NCBI GenBank assembly: GCA_041396705.1
Contig: JAWKYB010000003.1
Location: 248,001 to 312,000 of the forward strand
Reading direction: 5' to 3'
Length of the DNA stretch: 64,000 nucleotides
From: Alphaproteobacteria bacterium
GTDB lineage: Bacteria; Pseudomonadota; Alphaproteobacteria; CALKHQ01
Numbering within the stretch: position 1 is the first letter of the stretch; each line of letters opens with the position of its first letter. Under the pieces are notes generated by a model, which ran no database searches, was not told where the DNA came from, and saw only the letters and a list, made by a program, of their open reading frames with translations. Shown here piece by piece: positions 1-8,584 of the stretch. A program made the position numbers and the translations under genes.

Positions 1-866
1 TGGCCCAGCGGATGGCGGCGCTGACCACCGCCGGCGCGATTCGCGGCAACGAGTGGCACTCCGCGCTGATCGCGGCCGGCTGCGAGCCCAGCTTCCTGGA
101 GCGCCATCACGAGGTCACGCCGCAGGCGGTGGTCCACTATCTGGTGCGCGACCCGGCCAACCCGTCGAGCATCTGGTCGTGCATCGAGGCCGGCCGGGCC
201 AACGCGCGCTCGGTCCGCGCGGCGCTCACCGTCGACACCTGGGAGGCGATCAACGGCACCTGGCTGGAGCGCGACAGCGTGCTCAGCCAGGACGTGCTGC
301 CGGAACGGCTCGGCAGCCTGATCGACTGGGTGAAGATGCGCTCGGTGCTGTTCCGCGGCGCCTATGCCAGCACCATGCTGCGGCGCGACGCCTATCACTT
401 CGTCCGGCTCGGCTCGTTCATCGAGCGGGCCGACAACACGGCGCGCATCCTCGACGTCAAATACCACGTGCTGCTGCCGAAGGAGGAGAATGTCGGCGGC
501 GGCCTGGACTACTACCAGTGGACCGCGATCCTGCGCGCGGCCTCGGCGGTGCGGGCCTATCACCTGGTGTTCAAGGACCGGGTGCAGCCGTGGAAGGTGG
601 CCGAGCTGCTGATCCTGCACAGCGAGATGCCGCGCTCGCTCAGCGCGGCCTATGAGGAGATCGTCGGCGTCCTCGACCGGCTCGGCACCGAATATGGCGG
701 CCACTACGGCGAATGCCACCGGCTGGCCGGCGAGTTCCATGCCCGGCTGCGCTTCGGGCGGATCGAGGCGATCTTCGCCGCCGGGCTGCACGAGTTCCTG
801 ACCGAAGTCATCGACCACACCCACGAACTCGGCCGCCTGGTGACCGAGTTCTACCTGATGGACTGA
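1..866 (+). CDS. Alpha-E domain protein (DUF403), 5' end outside window
   Basis: This is the C-terminal part of an alpha-helical alpha-E (DUF403) protein. The frame is open through the left edge, and full-length members are about 310 residues, so roughly 30 N-terminal residues are missing. Diagnostic stretches are LRRDAYHFVRLGSFIERADN and the following NTARILDVKYHVLLP. The biochemical role of the family is unknown. It is repeatedly found with a circularly permuted ATP-grasp protein, a transglutaminase-like protein and Anbu, suggesting synthesis or turnover of a small peptide or modified protein. Here the next gene starts 5 bp downstream, so the cassette is probably one operon. The ATP-grasp gene should lie just left of the window. 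Confidence 0.9.
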   Translation, partial: AQRMAALTTAGAIRGNEWHSALIAAGCEPSFLERHHEVTPQAVVHYLVRDPANPSSIWSCIEAGRANARSVRAALTVDTWEAINGTWLERDSVLSQDVLPERLGSLIDWVKMRSVLFRGAYASTMLRRDAYHFVRLGSFIERADNTARILDVKYHVLLPKEENVGGGLDYYQWTAILRAASAVRAYHLVFKDRVQPWKVAELLILHSEMPRSLSAAYEEIVGVLDRLGTEYGGHYGECHRLAGEFHARLRFGRIEAIFAAGLHEFLTEVIDHTHELGRLVTEFYLMD

Positions 867-871
867 GCCCG

Positions 872-1690
872 ATGCGCCTGCGCATCCGCCACCGCACCGT
901 CTACCGCTACGACCAGCCGATCGCCTATGCGATCCAGTCGCTGCGGCTGGCGCCGCGCGACTTCGACGGCCAGCGGGTGGAGCACTGGTCGGTCAGCGCG
1001 ACCGAACGGCGCCAGCCGCTGACGACCTATCTCGACGGCTACGGCAACCGGGTGATGCTGCACACCCGCAACGAACCGCACGAGCAGACCGAGATCGACG
1101 TGTCGGGGGTGGTCACGGTGGACGACCGCCACGGCGTCGTCGCCGGCGCGCCGGAGCCGCTGCCGCCGCTGTTCTACCTGCGCCACACGCCGCTGACGGC
1201 GGCGGATGCGGCGCTGACCGCGTTCGCCAACGCGGCCGGGCAGGGCGGATGCGCGCTCGACCGCGTGCACCGGCTGGCCGGCGCGATCGCCGAGCGGGTC
1301 GCCTATCGCGGCGGCGAAAGCAACGCCCACACCACCGCCGCCGAGGCCTTCGCCGCCGGCGCCGGCGTGTGCCAGGACCACGCCCATGTGATGATCGCCT
1401 GCGCCCGCGCGCTCGGCCACCCGGCCCGCTACGTCAGCGGCTACCTGCATGTGGGCGACGGCGACCAGGTGTCCGACGCCAGCCACGCCTGGGCCGAGGT
1501 CCATGTCGAGGATCTGGGCTGGGTCGGCTTCGACCCGTCAAACGGCGTCTGCCCCACCGACCGCTATGTCCGCACCGCGATCGGCCTTGACTACTGGTCG
1601 GCGGCGCCGATACGCGGATTGTGGCGCGGGCAGGCGGACGAGAAGATGTCGGTGGCCGTCCAGGTCTCCGCCGCCGATTCGGCGCAGTGA
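872..1690 (+). CDS. Transglutaminase-like cysteine protease-fold protein
   Basis: A 272-residue transglutaminase-like protein. An N-terminal beta-rich domain (about residues 1-100, beginning MRLRIRHRTVYRYDQPI) precedes the catalytic core. The triad is visible: Cys167 in GAGVCQDHAH, His205 in SHAWAEV and Asp221 in GFDPSNG. The start at 872 is chosen because the family N-terminus begins there; the frame stays open upstream only inside the preceding gene. Members in this context may act as peptidases or amidases rather than cross-linking enzymes. The gene follows the alpha-E gene by 5 bp and precedes Anbu by 42 bp, matching the known Anbu cassette order. Confidence 0.92.
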   Translation: MRLRIRHRTVYRYDQPIAYAIQSLRLAPRDFDGQRVEHWSVSATERRQPLTTYLDGYGNRVMLHTRNEPHEQTEIDVSGVVTVDDRHGVVAGAPEPLPPLFYLRHTPLTAADAALTAFANAAGQGGCALDRVHRLAGAIAERVAYRGGESNAHTTAAEAFAAGAGVCQDHAHVMIACARALGHPARYVSGYLHVGDGDQVSDASHAWAEVHVEDLGWVGFDPSNGVCPTDRYVRTAIGLDYWSAAPIRGLWRGQADEKMSVAVQVSAADSAQ

Positions 1691-1732
1691 CCCGGGCCGC
1701 AGCGGCCGACACCCGCCCTTGGAGGCTTTCGA

Positions 1733-2485
1733 ATGACCTATTGCGTGGGGCTGTGCCTGCGGGACGGGCTGGTGCTGCTGTCCGACACGCGCACCAACGC
1801 CGGCGTCGACAACATCTCGTCGTTCCGCAAGATGCACGTGGTCGAAGAGCCGGGCGAGCGGGTGATCGTCGCGATGACCGCCGGCAACCTGGCCATCACC
1901 CAGGCGGTGATGTCGCTGGTGACCGAGGGGCCGAGCGGGCCCGGCGACGAGACGGCGGAGACGCTCTACAACGTGCAGAGCATGGTCGGCGCCGCCCGGC
2001 TGGTCGGCAACGCCATCCGCAAGGTGCACGACATGGACGGGCCGGGGCTCAGCGCCCACGACATCCGCTTCGACGTGTCGGTGCTGCTGGCCGGCCAGAT
2101 CGCCGGCCGGCGCATGCGGCTGTTCCAGATCTACGCCGCCGGCAACTTCATCGAGGCCGAGCCGGAGACGCCGTTCCTGCAGATCGGCGAGCACAAATAC
2201 GGCAAGCCAATTCTCGACCGGGCGCTGTCCTACGACACCGACCTCTACGACGGCGTCAAGCTGGTGCTGGTGTCGATGGATTCGACCCTGCGCTCCAACC
2301 TGACCGTCGGCATGCCGATCGACCTGCTGGTCTATCGCCGCGACGCGCTGAAGGTGGAGCTGCAGCGCCGCATCAACGACGAGGACGCCTATTTCCAGAG
2401 CCTGCGCGAGGGCTGGTCCAACGCGCTGCGCGAGGCCTATCTGGCGATCCCGCCGCCGGACTGGAAGCCCGCGGCGCGCGGTTGA
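1733..2485 (+). CDS. Anbu, proteasome-type peptidase
   Basis: A 250-residue member of the Anbu family (ancestral beta subunit, also called BPH), related to HslV and 20S proteasome beta subunits. Thr2 directly follows the initiator Met (MTYCVGLCLRDGLVLLSD), so removal of Met exposes the Ntn nucleophile. The SDTRTNAG stretch and a basic residue in SSFRKMHVV fit the proteasome active-site layout. Anbu forms open helical assemblies in other bacteria and its natural substrate is unsettled. It is the last gene of the alpha-E/transglutaminase/Anbu cassette. An SD-like GGAGG lies about 8 bp upstream of the ATG. Confidence 0.93.
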   Translation: MTYCVGLCLRDGLVLLSDTRTNAGVDNISSFRKMHVVEEPGERVIVAMTAGNLAITQAVMSLVTEGPSGPGDETAETLYNVQSMVGAARLVGNAIRKVHDMDGPGLSAHDIRFDVSVLLAGQIAGRRMRLFQIYAAGNFIEAEPETPFLQIGEHKYGKPILDRALSYDTDLYDGVKLVLVSMDSTLRSNLTVGMPIDLLVYRRDALKVELQRRINDEDAYFQSLREGWSNALREAYLAIPPPDWKPAARG

Positions 2486-2517
2486 ACGGCACGGCCGCCG
2501 CGACTACCCTCGGCCGG

Positions 2518-2604
2518 CCGGGCGTGGCGAAATGGTAGACGCAGCAGACTTAAAATCTGCTTCCGCACTGCGGAGTGCCGGTTCAAGTCCGGCCGCCCGG
2601 ACCA
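2518..2604 (+). tRNA. tRNA-Leu (anticodon UAA)
   Basis: An 87-nt class II tRNA. The acceptor arm CCGGGCG (2518-2524) pairs with CGCCCGG (2594-2600). The anticodon stem GCAGA/TCTGC encloses loop CTTAAAA, giving anticodon TAA. The T arm carries TTCAAGT, and a variable arm typical of Leu tRNAs is present. Discriminator A is followed by genome-encoded CCA. It reads UUA, a rare codon in this G+C-rich genome. Confidence 0.97.
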
Positions 2605-2701
2605 TGCACCAAATACATGTTTCTTTTGCATTTCCCATAAATCTGTCCGTAACGAGTGGGCGCTAACAATCCGCTCAGCGTCAGCTTTGAGTTTCCCAGA
2701 C

Positions 2702-3520
2702 ATGCGGACCCAACTGTCCTCTGCCTCGCGTCCCGCGACGAAACCCGTCGCGGCAACCGTCACCCCTGTCGACGAGATCAGGACGGCGATCGCCGATCTC
2801 GAGAAGGACCTCGCGATGATCCGCGAGGTCGCGGGGCGCATCCAGCAGATCGCGGCCCAGACCAACCTGCTGTCGCTGAACGCGACCATCGAGGCGGCGC
2901 GGGCCGGCGAGGCCGGTCGCGGCTTCGCCGTCGTCGCCGGCGAGGTGAAGGCGCTGTCCGGCAACACCCGCGAGGCGACCGACCAGATCGGCGACGTGGT
3001 CAGTGGCGTCGAGCGCCGGATCAACGCGATGAAGCGCGCCCTGACCGGCATCGAGGCCACCCAGGTGCAGCCCGGCACATGGCCGGCGGCGACCGGCAAT
3101 CCGCTGGGGCTGACCGAGCACCAGATCGCGCTGATCCGCGACAGCTTCGCTCAGGTCGCGCCGATCGCCGACGAGGCGGCCGCGCTGTTCTACAGGCGCC
3201 TGTTCGAGATCGCGCCCGACACCCGGCGGCTGTTCAAGACCGACCTGAAGGCGCAGGGCCGCAAGCTGATGGCCGCGCTGAAGACCCTGGTCGCCGGCAT
3301 CGACCGACCGGAAACCATCCTGCCGACGCTGGCGCAGATGGGAGCGCGCCACAAGGGCTACGGGGTCAGGACCGCGCATTTCGACTCCGTCGGTCGCGCC
3401 CTGATCTGGACCCTGGAGCAGGGCCTCGGCGGCGCGTTCACGCCCGAGGTGGAGACGGCGTGGACCGCGCTCTATGGCGCGGCGTCGGATGCCATGATCG
3501 CGGGCGCCGCCGGCCACTGA
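2702..3520 (+). CDS. Chemoreceptor signalling fragment fused to a C-terminal globin
   Basis: A 272-residue protein with no membrane segment. Residues about 25-110 match the methyl-accepting chemotaxis signalling hairpin, including [18 protein letters not shown] and [14 protein letters not shown]. Residues about 130-270 form a single-domain globin like Vitreoscilla haemoglobin; the ARHKGYGV segment should supply the proximal haem His. Known globin-coupled sensors carry the globin at the N-terminus, so this order is reversed, and the receptor lacks sensor, TM and HAMP parts. An in-frame TTG at 2687 is an alternative start, but ATG 2702 seems likelier; neither has a strong SD. It could be a soluble oxygen or NO sensor for a chemotaxis array, or a remnant of a rearranged receptor gene next to tRNA-Leu. 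Confidence 0.85.
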   Translation: MRTQLSSASRPATKPVAATVTPVDEIRTAIADLEKDLAMIREVAGRIQQIAAQTNLLSLNATIEAARAGEAGRGFAVVAGEVKALSGNTREATDQIGDVVSGVERRINAMKRALTGIEATQVQPGTWPAATGNPLGLTEHQIALIRDSFAQVAPIADEAAALFYRRLFEIAPDTRRLFKTDLKAQGRKLMAALKTLVAGIDRPETILPTLAQMGARHKGYGVRTAHFDSVGRALIWTLEQGLGGAFTPEVETAWTALYGAASDAMIAGAAGH

Positions 3521-3545
3521 GCCGGCGGCCGGCCATCCGGCCGGG

Positions 3546-4361
3546 TCAGCCGATCAGCGCCAGCAGCAGGCGCGGCCGTAGCCGCGGCCAGATGTCGGCC
3601 TGCCGGAAGCTGGGCCGCGCCCGGAAGGCCGCATAGCACGCCGCCGCCCGCGGCCGCGCGTCGATCGCCCGGCCCAGGCCGCAGAACTGCATCCGGGCCA
3701 GGAACACCGTCCACAGCACGTGGATCGGCCCATAGTCCGACGACGGATCGAAACGGCCGTCGGCGATGTCGCGTTCCAACCCGTCCAGCATCGCCAGCGC
3801 GCGCTCGCGCAGTTGCTCGAACCGGGCCCGGGCCGTGGCCGGGTCGAACGCGGCCACCCGCTGGGCGAACACCGCGGCCCGCTCGCGATAGGCCGCCGCC
3901 AGTTCCGGATGGCGCTCGGCGCGGGCCAGCAGCATGCGCCGGATCGCCTCCAGCCGCCGCGGCAGCAGGCGCCGGGCCAGCGGGTTCCAGCGCATCAGCC
4001 AGCCGAAGGTCAGCGCGTCGATCGGAAAGCCATAGTGGGCGGCCAGCCGGCCAGCGGCGGCCTCGTCGAGGATGGTGCCGGGGAAAGCGGCCAGCAGGAT
4101 GGCGCGGCTGTCGGCCAGCACCCTCTCGCCGACCCGGAGGCACGGCACGGTCATCGCCGGGTTGAGCCGCACATAGGCCGGCTCCTGATGCTGCAGGCGG
4201 CGATGGATGTCGATCGGGCGGGCGCAAAAGGGGATGCGCGCTTCCGTTAGCGCCAGCCGCGCGATCATGGAATAGTAGGACGACGGCGCGTGGAACAGCT
4301 CCGGCGTGCCGGTTCCGGCATCGGCCGCGATGCCCGGATGAATGCCTGTGCCGCCGTCCAT
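3546..4361 (-). CDS. Glutathione S-transferase family protein
   Basis: A 271-residue GST-like protein. The N-terminal thioredoxin-fold half contains ELFHAPSSYYSMIARLALTE, then VPCLRVGERVLADSRAIL, the usual cis-Pro and Ser/Thr-containing glutathione site. An all-helical C-terminal half follows. The start at 4361 is preferred over one 36 bp upstream because a GAGGGG SD precedes it by 6 bp. Substrate unknown; conjugation of electrophiles in the cytoplasm is a family-level guess. It converges tail-to-tail with the MCP-globin gene, 25 bp apart. Confidence 0.8.
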   Translation of the reverse strand: MDGGTGIHPGIAADAGTGTPELFHAPSSYYSMIARLALTEARIPFCARPIDIHRRLQHQEPAYVRLNPAMTVPCLRVGERVLADSRAILLAAFPGTILDEAAAGRLAAHYGFPIDALTFGWLMRWNPLARRLLPRRLEAIRRMLLARAERHPELAAAYRERAAVFAQRVAAFDPATARARFEQLRERALAMLDGLERDIADGRFDPSSDYGPIHVLWTVFLARMQFCGLGRAIDARPRAAACYAAFRARPSFRQADIWPRLRPRLLLALIG

Positions 4362-4450
4362 CGCGTGCCCCTCGCTGTTGCTCGGCGGAACCGCCACCCG
4401 CGACAGGCTAGGGCGCGCCGGCTAACGCGCGGTTAGCGGCGGCCCGCCGG

Positions 4451-5392
4451 TCAACCGACCGGCGTCCGCACCGGCTTGCCGGCGAAGTGCAGGGCGATGT
4501 TCTCGACGGTCAGGTCGCCCATCGCCGCGCGGGTGGCGTGGGTGGCGCTGGCCACGTGCGGCTGCACGACGACGTTGGGGAAGGTCAGCAGTTCCGGGCG
4601 CACGTCGGGCTCGGCGGCGAAGACGTCGAGGCCGGCGCCGGCGATGCCGCCCGCCTGCAGCACGGCGATCAGGTCGTCCTCGTTCACCACCGAACCGCGC
4701 GCGACGTTGACGAAAAAGCCCTTCGGCCCCAGCGCCTCCAGCACCGGCCGGTTGACGATGTGGCGGGTCGCCTCGCCGCCGGGGCAGATCGCGATCAGCA
4801 TGTCGGCGTCGCGCGCCATCGCGGTCAGGTCGGCGTAGAAGCGGTAGGGCACGTCGTCCTGCGCATGGCGGCCGTGATAGAGGACGGTGCAATCGAATGC
4901 GGCGCAGCGGCGCGCGATCACCTTGCCGATCCGGCCGAGGCCGAGGATGCCGACGGTCATGCCGCTGAACCTGGTCTGCAGCGCCATCATCCCCTCGGCC
5001 TTCCAGCGGCCCTCGCGGACATAGCGGTCGCCCTGCGGAATCGCCCGCGTCACGGCCAGCGCCAGGCCGACGGCAAGGTCCGCGACGTCGTCGTTCAGCA
5101 CGTCGGGCGTGTTGGTGACGATCACGCCGGCCTTTCGGGCGGCGTCGAGGTCGATGGCGTCGACGCCGACGCCGAAGCACGAGATGATCTCCAGCTTCGG
5201 CAGTCGCGCGATCATGGCCGCGCTGGCGCCGTCGTGGCCCGTGGTCGCGATCGCACGCAGGCTCGGCGCCAACCGGTCGATCAGCGCATCGCGGTCGCCG
5301 GCTTCCCAGATCTTGTGGCAGGGGAAGGTGGCGACCAGCTTGTCCAGCGTGTACTGCGGCATCTTGCCGGCGATCAGCACCTCTTGCGACAT
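4451..5392 (-). CDS. D-isomer-specific 2-hydroxyacid dehydrogenase
   Basis: A 313-residue NAD(P)-dependent dehydrogenase of the glyoxylate/hydroxypyruvate reductase group. The Rossmann motif is GILGLGRIGKVIA. The catalytic residues are visible: Arg in NVARGSVVNE, Glu in FAAEPDV and His in VQPHVASAT. The probable reaction is reversible reduction of glyoxylate, hydroxypyruvate or a similar 2-oxoacid in the cytoplasm. A GAGGAG SD lies just upstream of the ATG at 5392; the open frame further upstream is coincidental. It lies 46 bp downstream of the ParA-like gene on the same strand. Confidence 0.88.
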   Translation of the reverse strand: MSQEVLIAGKMPQYTLDKLVATFPCHKIWEAGDRDALIDRLAPSLRAIATTGHDGASAAMIARLPKLEIISCFGVGVDAIDLDAARKAGVIVTNTPDVLNDDVADLAVGLALAVTRAIPQGDRYVREGRWKAEGMMALQTRFSGMTVGILGLGRIGKVIARRCAAFDCTVLYHGRHAQDDVPYRFYADLTAMARDADMLIAICPGGEATRHIVNRPVLEALGPKGFFVNVARGSVVNEDDLIAVLQAGGIAGAGLDVFAAEPDVRPELLTFPNVVVQPHVASATHATRAAMGDLTVENIALHFAGKPVRTPVG

Positions 5393-5438
5393 GGCGGCTC
5401 CTCGGGCTTGCGGGATGGGCGGACGGGGCGCCGCGACG

Positions 5439-6062
5439 TCATTCGCCGAGGGCGAACTCGAGCAGGCTGTCCCATTCGTTGCGATAGGTCCGGGCGCGGC
5501 GGTCGGCCAGCTCGCCGATGCCGAGCCCCTCGGCCGCCGCGGCGCCATAGAGGCTGGTTTCGCGCAGGCGTGCAACCACCGGATAGGGATGGGCGGCGAG
5601 GAAGGCGTCCAGCCGTGCGTTCAGGGTGCTGCGGGCGCGCAGCCGGTTGGCTATGAAGCCGATCCGCCGCTTGCCCTTGCGCACCTGTTTCAGCGGCGCG
5701 ATCTGCTCCAGAAACCGCCGGGTGCCGTCCTCGTCCAGGATCGACGGCAGCACCGGGATCAACAGGCAGTCGCAGTCTGCAACAAGGTCGCGGGTCAGCT
5801 TGCGCTTCATCGCCGCGACGCCGTCGACCACCAGCACGTCCAGCTTGCGCGGCGCGTCCAATTCGCCGTCCGCCATGTCGAAGCCGCGGATCGCGGCCGC
5901 ATCGGCCGGCCGCCGGGCCAGCCAGCTGAGCGAACCGCGCTGCGGGTCGATGTCGGCCAGCCCGGTACGCAGCCCCCGCCCGGCGCAGAAGGCCGCCAGA
6001 GTGGTCGCGATCGTGGTCTTGCCGCTGCCGCCCTTGATGTTCGACACGCTGATCGTAAGCAT
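5439..6062 (-). CDS. Orphan ParA/MinD-family ATPase
   Basis: A 207-residue P-loop ATPase. The deviant Walker A is SNIKGGSGKTT at residues 7-17, followed by ADIDPQRGS with the Walker A' Asp, then LDVLVVDGV. It is shorter than chromosomal ParA (about 260 residues), lacks an N-terminal DNA-binding extension, and has no parB neighbour. Such short ParAs position protein clusters or act as ParC/VirC1-like factors. No partner is identifiable nearby. The start is the ATG directly before MLTISVSN. It is divergent from the secreted FG-GAP-like gene across about 70 bp. Confidence 0.85.
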   Translation of the reverse strand: MLTISVSNIKGGSGKTTIATTLAAFCAGRGLRTGLADIDPQRGSLSWLARRPADAAAIRGFDMADGELDAPRKLDVLVVDGVAAMKRKLTRDLVADCDCLLIPVLPSILDEDGTRRFLEQIAPLKQVRKGKRRIGFIANRLRARSTLNARLDAFLAAHPYPVVARLRETSLYGAAAAEGLGIGELADRRARTYRNEWDSLLEFALGE

Positions 6063-6131
6063 GGCGCCACCATAGGAAGCCGGGGCATATTGGAAAAGGC
6101 CGATATGGCGATCACAGCGGGAGAACGAGCG

Positions 6132-6983
6132 ATGCCCTTCGACCAGCCGAAACGCCTGGCCGCGACTCTGGCCGGACTCGCCATCGGTGCGGCCGCCGCG
6201 CCGGCGCTGGCCCAGGATTCGCTGCTGCCGCTGGTCGGGGCGAGCCGGCATAGCGAGGGAGCCGAGACCTATGTCTTCCAGTGCCTGCTCGGCGGGGTCG
6301 ACGGCCGCGGCGGGTTCGTCGGCTATGAGGAGGCCGCGCCACGCATGCAGGCGTCGGCGCCGATCCGCTGGGTCGACCTCGCCGGCGTGGAAGGGACGGG
6401 CACATCGAACCCGCCGGTGCCGATGGACATACCGTGCGAATATGCCTACGTCAGCGACGCAGGCCCGGCGCCCGCAGGCATCGGCGGCTATGTCGGCGTG
6501 CCCGGCGACTGGAATCCGCTACCGGCCGCGCTGGCGCTGCACAGCCCGCAGAGCCAGACCTACAGCGCCGCCGCGCTCGACTATTTCGCCTCGATCGCGC
6601 ACCCGACGACGCAGGCGACGCTGACCCAGGTGATCCGTACCGACCTCGAAGGCGACGGCGTCGACGAGGTGCTGATCACCGTGAAGGACGATTCCGACGG
6701 CTGGCCGACCACGATTCACCCGGGCGACCACTCCGCGATCCTGCTGCGGCGGTTGCGCGGCGGCACGGTGGAGACCGTCGTGGTCGACGGCGAGTTCTAC
6801 GACGCCTATTACGAGTTCGCGGCGCCGACCGAGTTCGAGGTGCTGGCGGTCGCCGACCTGAACGGCGACGGAGTCGCCGAGATCTTCGCCCGCGCCGACT
6901 ACTACGAAGGCTCCAGCTTCACCGTCTATCAGCTGGTCGGCGGCCAGCCGGTGCTGGCGTTGTCCTGCGGCTGCGGCTCCTGA
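6132..6983 (+). CDS. Secreted protein with FG-GAP/calcium-loop-like repeats
   Basis: A 283-residue exported protein of unknown function. The signal peptide ends in PALAQD (cleavage expected after ALA, around residue 28). Two Asp-rich loops, DLEGDGVDEVLI and DLNGDGVAEIFA, resemble FG-GAP or dockerin-like calcium-binding loops. Three Cys residues lie near the extreme C-terminus or in the first half. The start at 6132 is chosen because GGGAG precedes it and it gives a compact signal peptide; an ATG at 6105 is the alternative. The TauE/SafE gene starts 8 bp after its stop, so the two may be co-transcribed. Confidence 0.75.
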   Translation: MPFDQPKRLAATLAGLAIGAAAAPALAQDSLLPLVGASRHSEGAETYVFQCLLGGVDGRGGFVGYEEAAPRMQASAPIRWVDLAGVEGTGTSNPPVPMDIPCEYAYVSDAGPAPAGIGGYVGVPGDWNPLPAALALHSPQSQTYSAAALDYFASIAHPTTQATLTQVIRTDLEGDGVDEVLITVKDDSDGWPTTIHPGDHSAILLRRLRGGTVETVVVDGEFYDAYYEFAAPTEFEVLAVADLNGDGVAEIFARADYYEGSSFTVYQLVGGQPVLALSCGCGS

Positions 6984-6991
6984 CCGCGGCC

Positions 6992-7729
6992 GTGCTCGGC
7001 CTCGGGTTGGATGTCGCCGCGGCAGCCTGCCTGGCGGTCGCGATCGGCGCACTGATCCAGTCGGTCGCGGGCTTCGGCCTGGGCCTGCTGTCGGGACCGG
7101 CGCTGGCCGCGCTCGACCCCCGGCTGGTGCCGGCGCCGGTGCTGCTGGTCACCGTCGCGCTCGGCCTGTTCGTGATCCTGCGCGAGCGTGGCGCGGTGGC
7201 CTGGCGCGAGGTCGGGCTGGCGACCGGCGGCCGGCTGGCCGGCTCGCTGGCCGCCGCGGCGGTGCTGGCGTCGGTCAACCTCGCCCTGTTCTACGTGGTG
7301 TTCGGCGCCATGGTGCTGATCGGCGTCGGCCTGTCGGTGGCCGGCCTGCACGGCCGGCTGAATGCCCGCAACCTCGTGCTCGCCGGCGTCGGCTCCGGCG
7401 TGATGGGCACCTTCGCGTCGATCGGCGCGCCGCCGGTGCTGCTGCTGTACCAGGGCGCCGACCTGCTGCGGGCGCGCGGCACGCTGGCGGTCTTCTTCGG
7501 CTGCGGCGCGGCGATGTCGCTGGTGGCGCTGGCGGCGTTCGAGCGGGTCGGCGAGGCCGACCTCGCCTATGCCGCGATGCTGCTGCCGGCCGTCGGCCTC
7601 GGCTTCGCGCTGGCGCCGGCGGTCGGGCGCCGCGTCGACAATCGCCTGCTGCGGTGGTTCGCGCTGGCCGTCAGCACGGCCGTCGCGGTCTATCTGGTCG
7701 TGCGCGGAATCGCCGGCCTGGCCGACTGA
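6992..7729 (+). CDS. TauE/SafE family membrane transporter
   Basis: A 245-residue, very hydrophobic inner-membrane protein with about seven to eight TM segments in two homologous halves. The AVAGFGLGLLSGPALAAL and SGVMGTFASIGAPPVLL stretches are typical of the TauE/SafE (DUF81) sulfite or organosulfonate exporter family. GTG 6992 is taken as start because it is the first start codon after the upstream stop; TTG 7007 is possible. Substrate cannot be assigned and no taurine or sulfonate genes are adjacent. It converges with the PAS_5 gene, 6 bp apart. Confidence 0.85.
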   Translation: MLGLGLDVAAAACLAVAIGALIQSVAGFGLGLLSGPALAALDPRLVPAPVLLVTVALGLFVILRERGAVAWREVGLATGGRLAGSLAAAAVLASVNLALFYVVFGAMVLIGVGLSVAGLHGRLNARNLVLAGVGSGVMGTFASIGAPPVLLLYQGADLLRARGTLAVFFGCGAAMSLVALAAFERVGEADLAYAAMLLPAVGLGFALAPAVGRRVDNRLLRWFALAVSTAVAVYLVVRGIAGLAD

Positions 7730-7735
7730 GCCGGC

Positions 7736-8380
7736 TCAGCGCCGGAAGCGGATCAGGCTGGAATGGGGCGGGATTCGCCCGGCCATGCCGCGGTCGCGCG
7801 TCGCCACCGCCGCCAGCACGCGCACGACCGCGCCATGCTCGTCCACCCACGGCAGCAGCAGGCCGCTGATCTGGTCGGCGCCCGGGTCGCTGAACGCGCA
7901 ATGCACCAGCAGCGGGCCGCGCGCCGCCACGCAGGCACGGAAGATCGCGCCGAGGAACGGCCCGAACGGCGCCGGCAACGCCTCGATCGGACGGTTGGTC
8001 AGGTCGGCCGACAGCCGCCATGCCAGTTCCGACCCGAACAGGCGGAATGCCGGCGCGCCGGTGTCGGCGCAGACCTCGGCAACGGCGAGCCAGCCGAGCG
8101 CCGGGCGCAGCAGTTCCGGCTCCAGCCGGCGCGTGCGCGGCGGTCGACCGTCGCCGGCGCCGCATTGCTGCCAATAGGTGTAGGCGCAACGAAGAATCGC
8201 GTGCTGCAGGTCGTCGGCTACCGGATTCAACTTGATCAGCGGCCAGCCGGTCAATTTCACATGGTCGTTGCGAAGAACCAGATCCTGGATGGACTGCAAC
8301 AGGGAATCCGCAATACCGCTATTGTTAATTGCGCCGATATTCTCAATATTTACCGGCCGCGCAAGCGAGCGCATGATCAT
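7736..8380 (-). CDS. PAS_5 domain protein
   Basis: A 214-residue soluble protein matching the alphaproteobacterial PAS_5 pattern: LEPELLRPALGWLAVAEVCA, then a short beta strand with FRLFGSELAWRLSADLTNR. Family members are single-domain proteins without an output module, probably small-molecule sensors or adaptors. The first 50 residues are less typical and A+T-richer than the rest. The start is the first Met (8380); a second Met lies two codons on. It is divergent from kynA across 204 bp. Confidence 0.75.
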   Translation of the reverse strand: MIMRSLARPVNIENIGAINNSGIADSLLQSIQDLVLRNDHVKLTGWPLIKLNPVADDLQHAILRCAYTYWQQCGAGDGRPPRTRRLEPELLRPALGWLAVAEVCADTGAPAFRLFGSELAWRLSADLTNRPIEALPAPFGPFLGAIFRACVAARGPLLVHCAFSDPGADQISGLLLPWVDEHGAVVRVLAAVATRDRGMAGRIPPHSSLIRFRR

Positions 8381-8504
8381 TTTGCAGGAACTCTGGCCGA
8401 TTATGGCTGGTGGGGGATGGCCGACTAGATCGCGCTGATGCTAGACACGAAGATGACGCGCGGCAAGCGCCCACAGCGATTGTTTGCGTGAAAGGTTCGT
8501 CATT

Positions 8505-8529
8505 GTGGAAGACTTGTAAAAGTCGCCAC
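8505..8529. promoter_or_regulatory. Interrupted inverted repeat upstream of kynA
   Basis: The arms GTGG-aa-GACTT and AAGTC-g-CCAC surround the loop GTAA. It lies in the 204-bp PAS_5/kynA intergenic region, 56 bp before the kynA ATG, in locally A+T-richer DNA. It is positioned like an operator for a dimeric regulator of tryptophan catabolism, but no regulator gene is adjacent. Confidence 0.4.
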
Positions 8530-8584
8530 ACTTCCGCCGGCGGGCGCGGCGACCGCGACGCGCTTGCCCGGCCCGGAGCGCACG

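Noticed and set aside
2605..2701. tRNA-Leu as an integration site for a genomic island
   Set aside because: No integrase gene, no repeat of the tRNA 3' end and no change of base composition was seen nearby.
5109..6131. Long N-terminal extension of the FG-GAP-like secreted protein
   Set aside because: The extension runs opposite the dehydrogenase and ParA genes and would bury the signal peptide. The start at 6132 fits an SD and a normal export signal.
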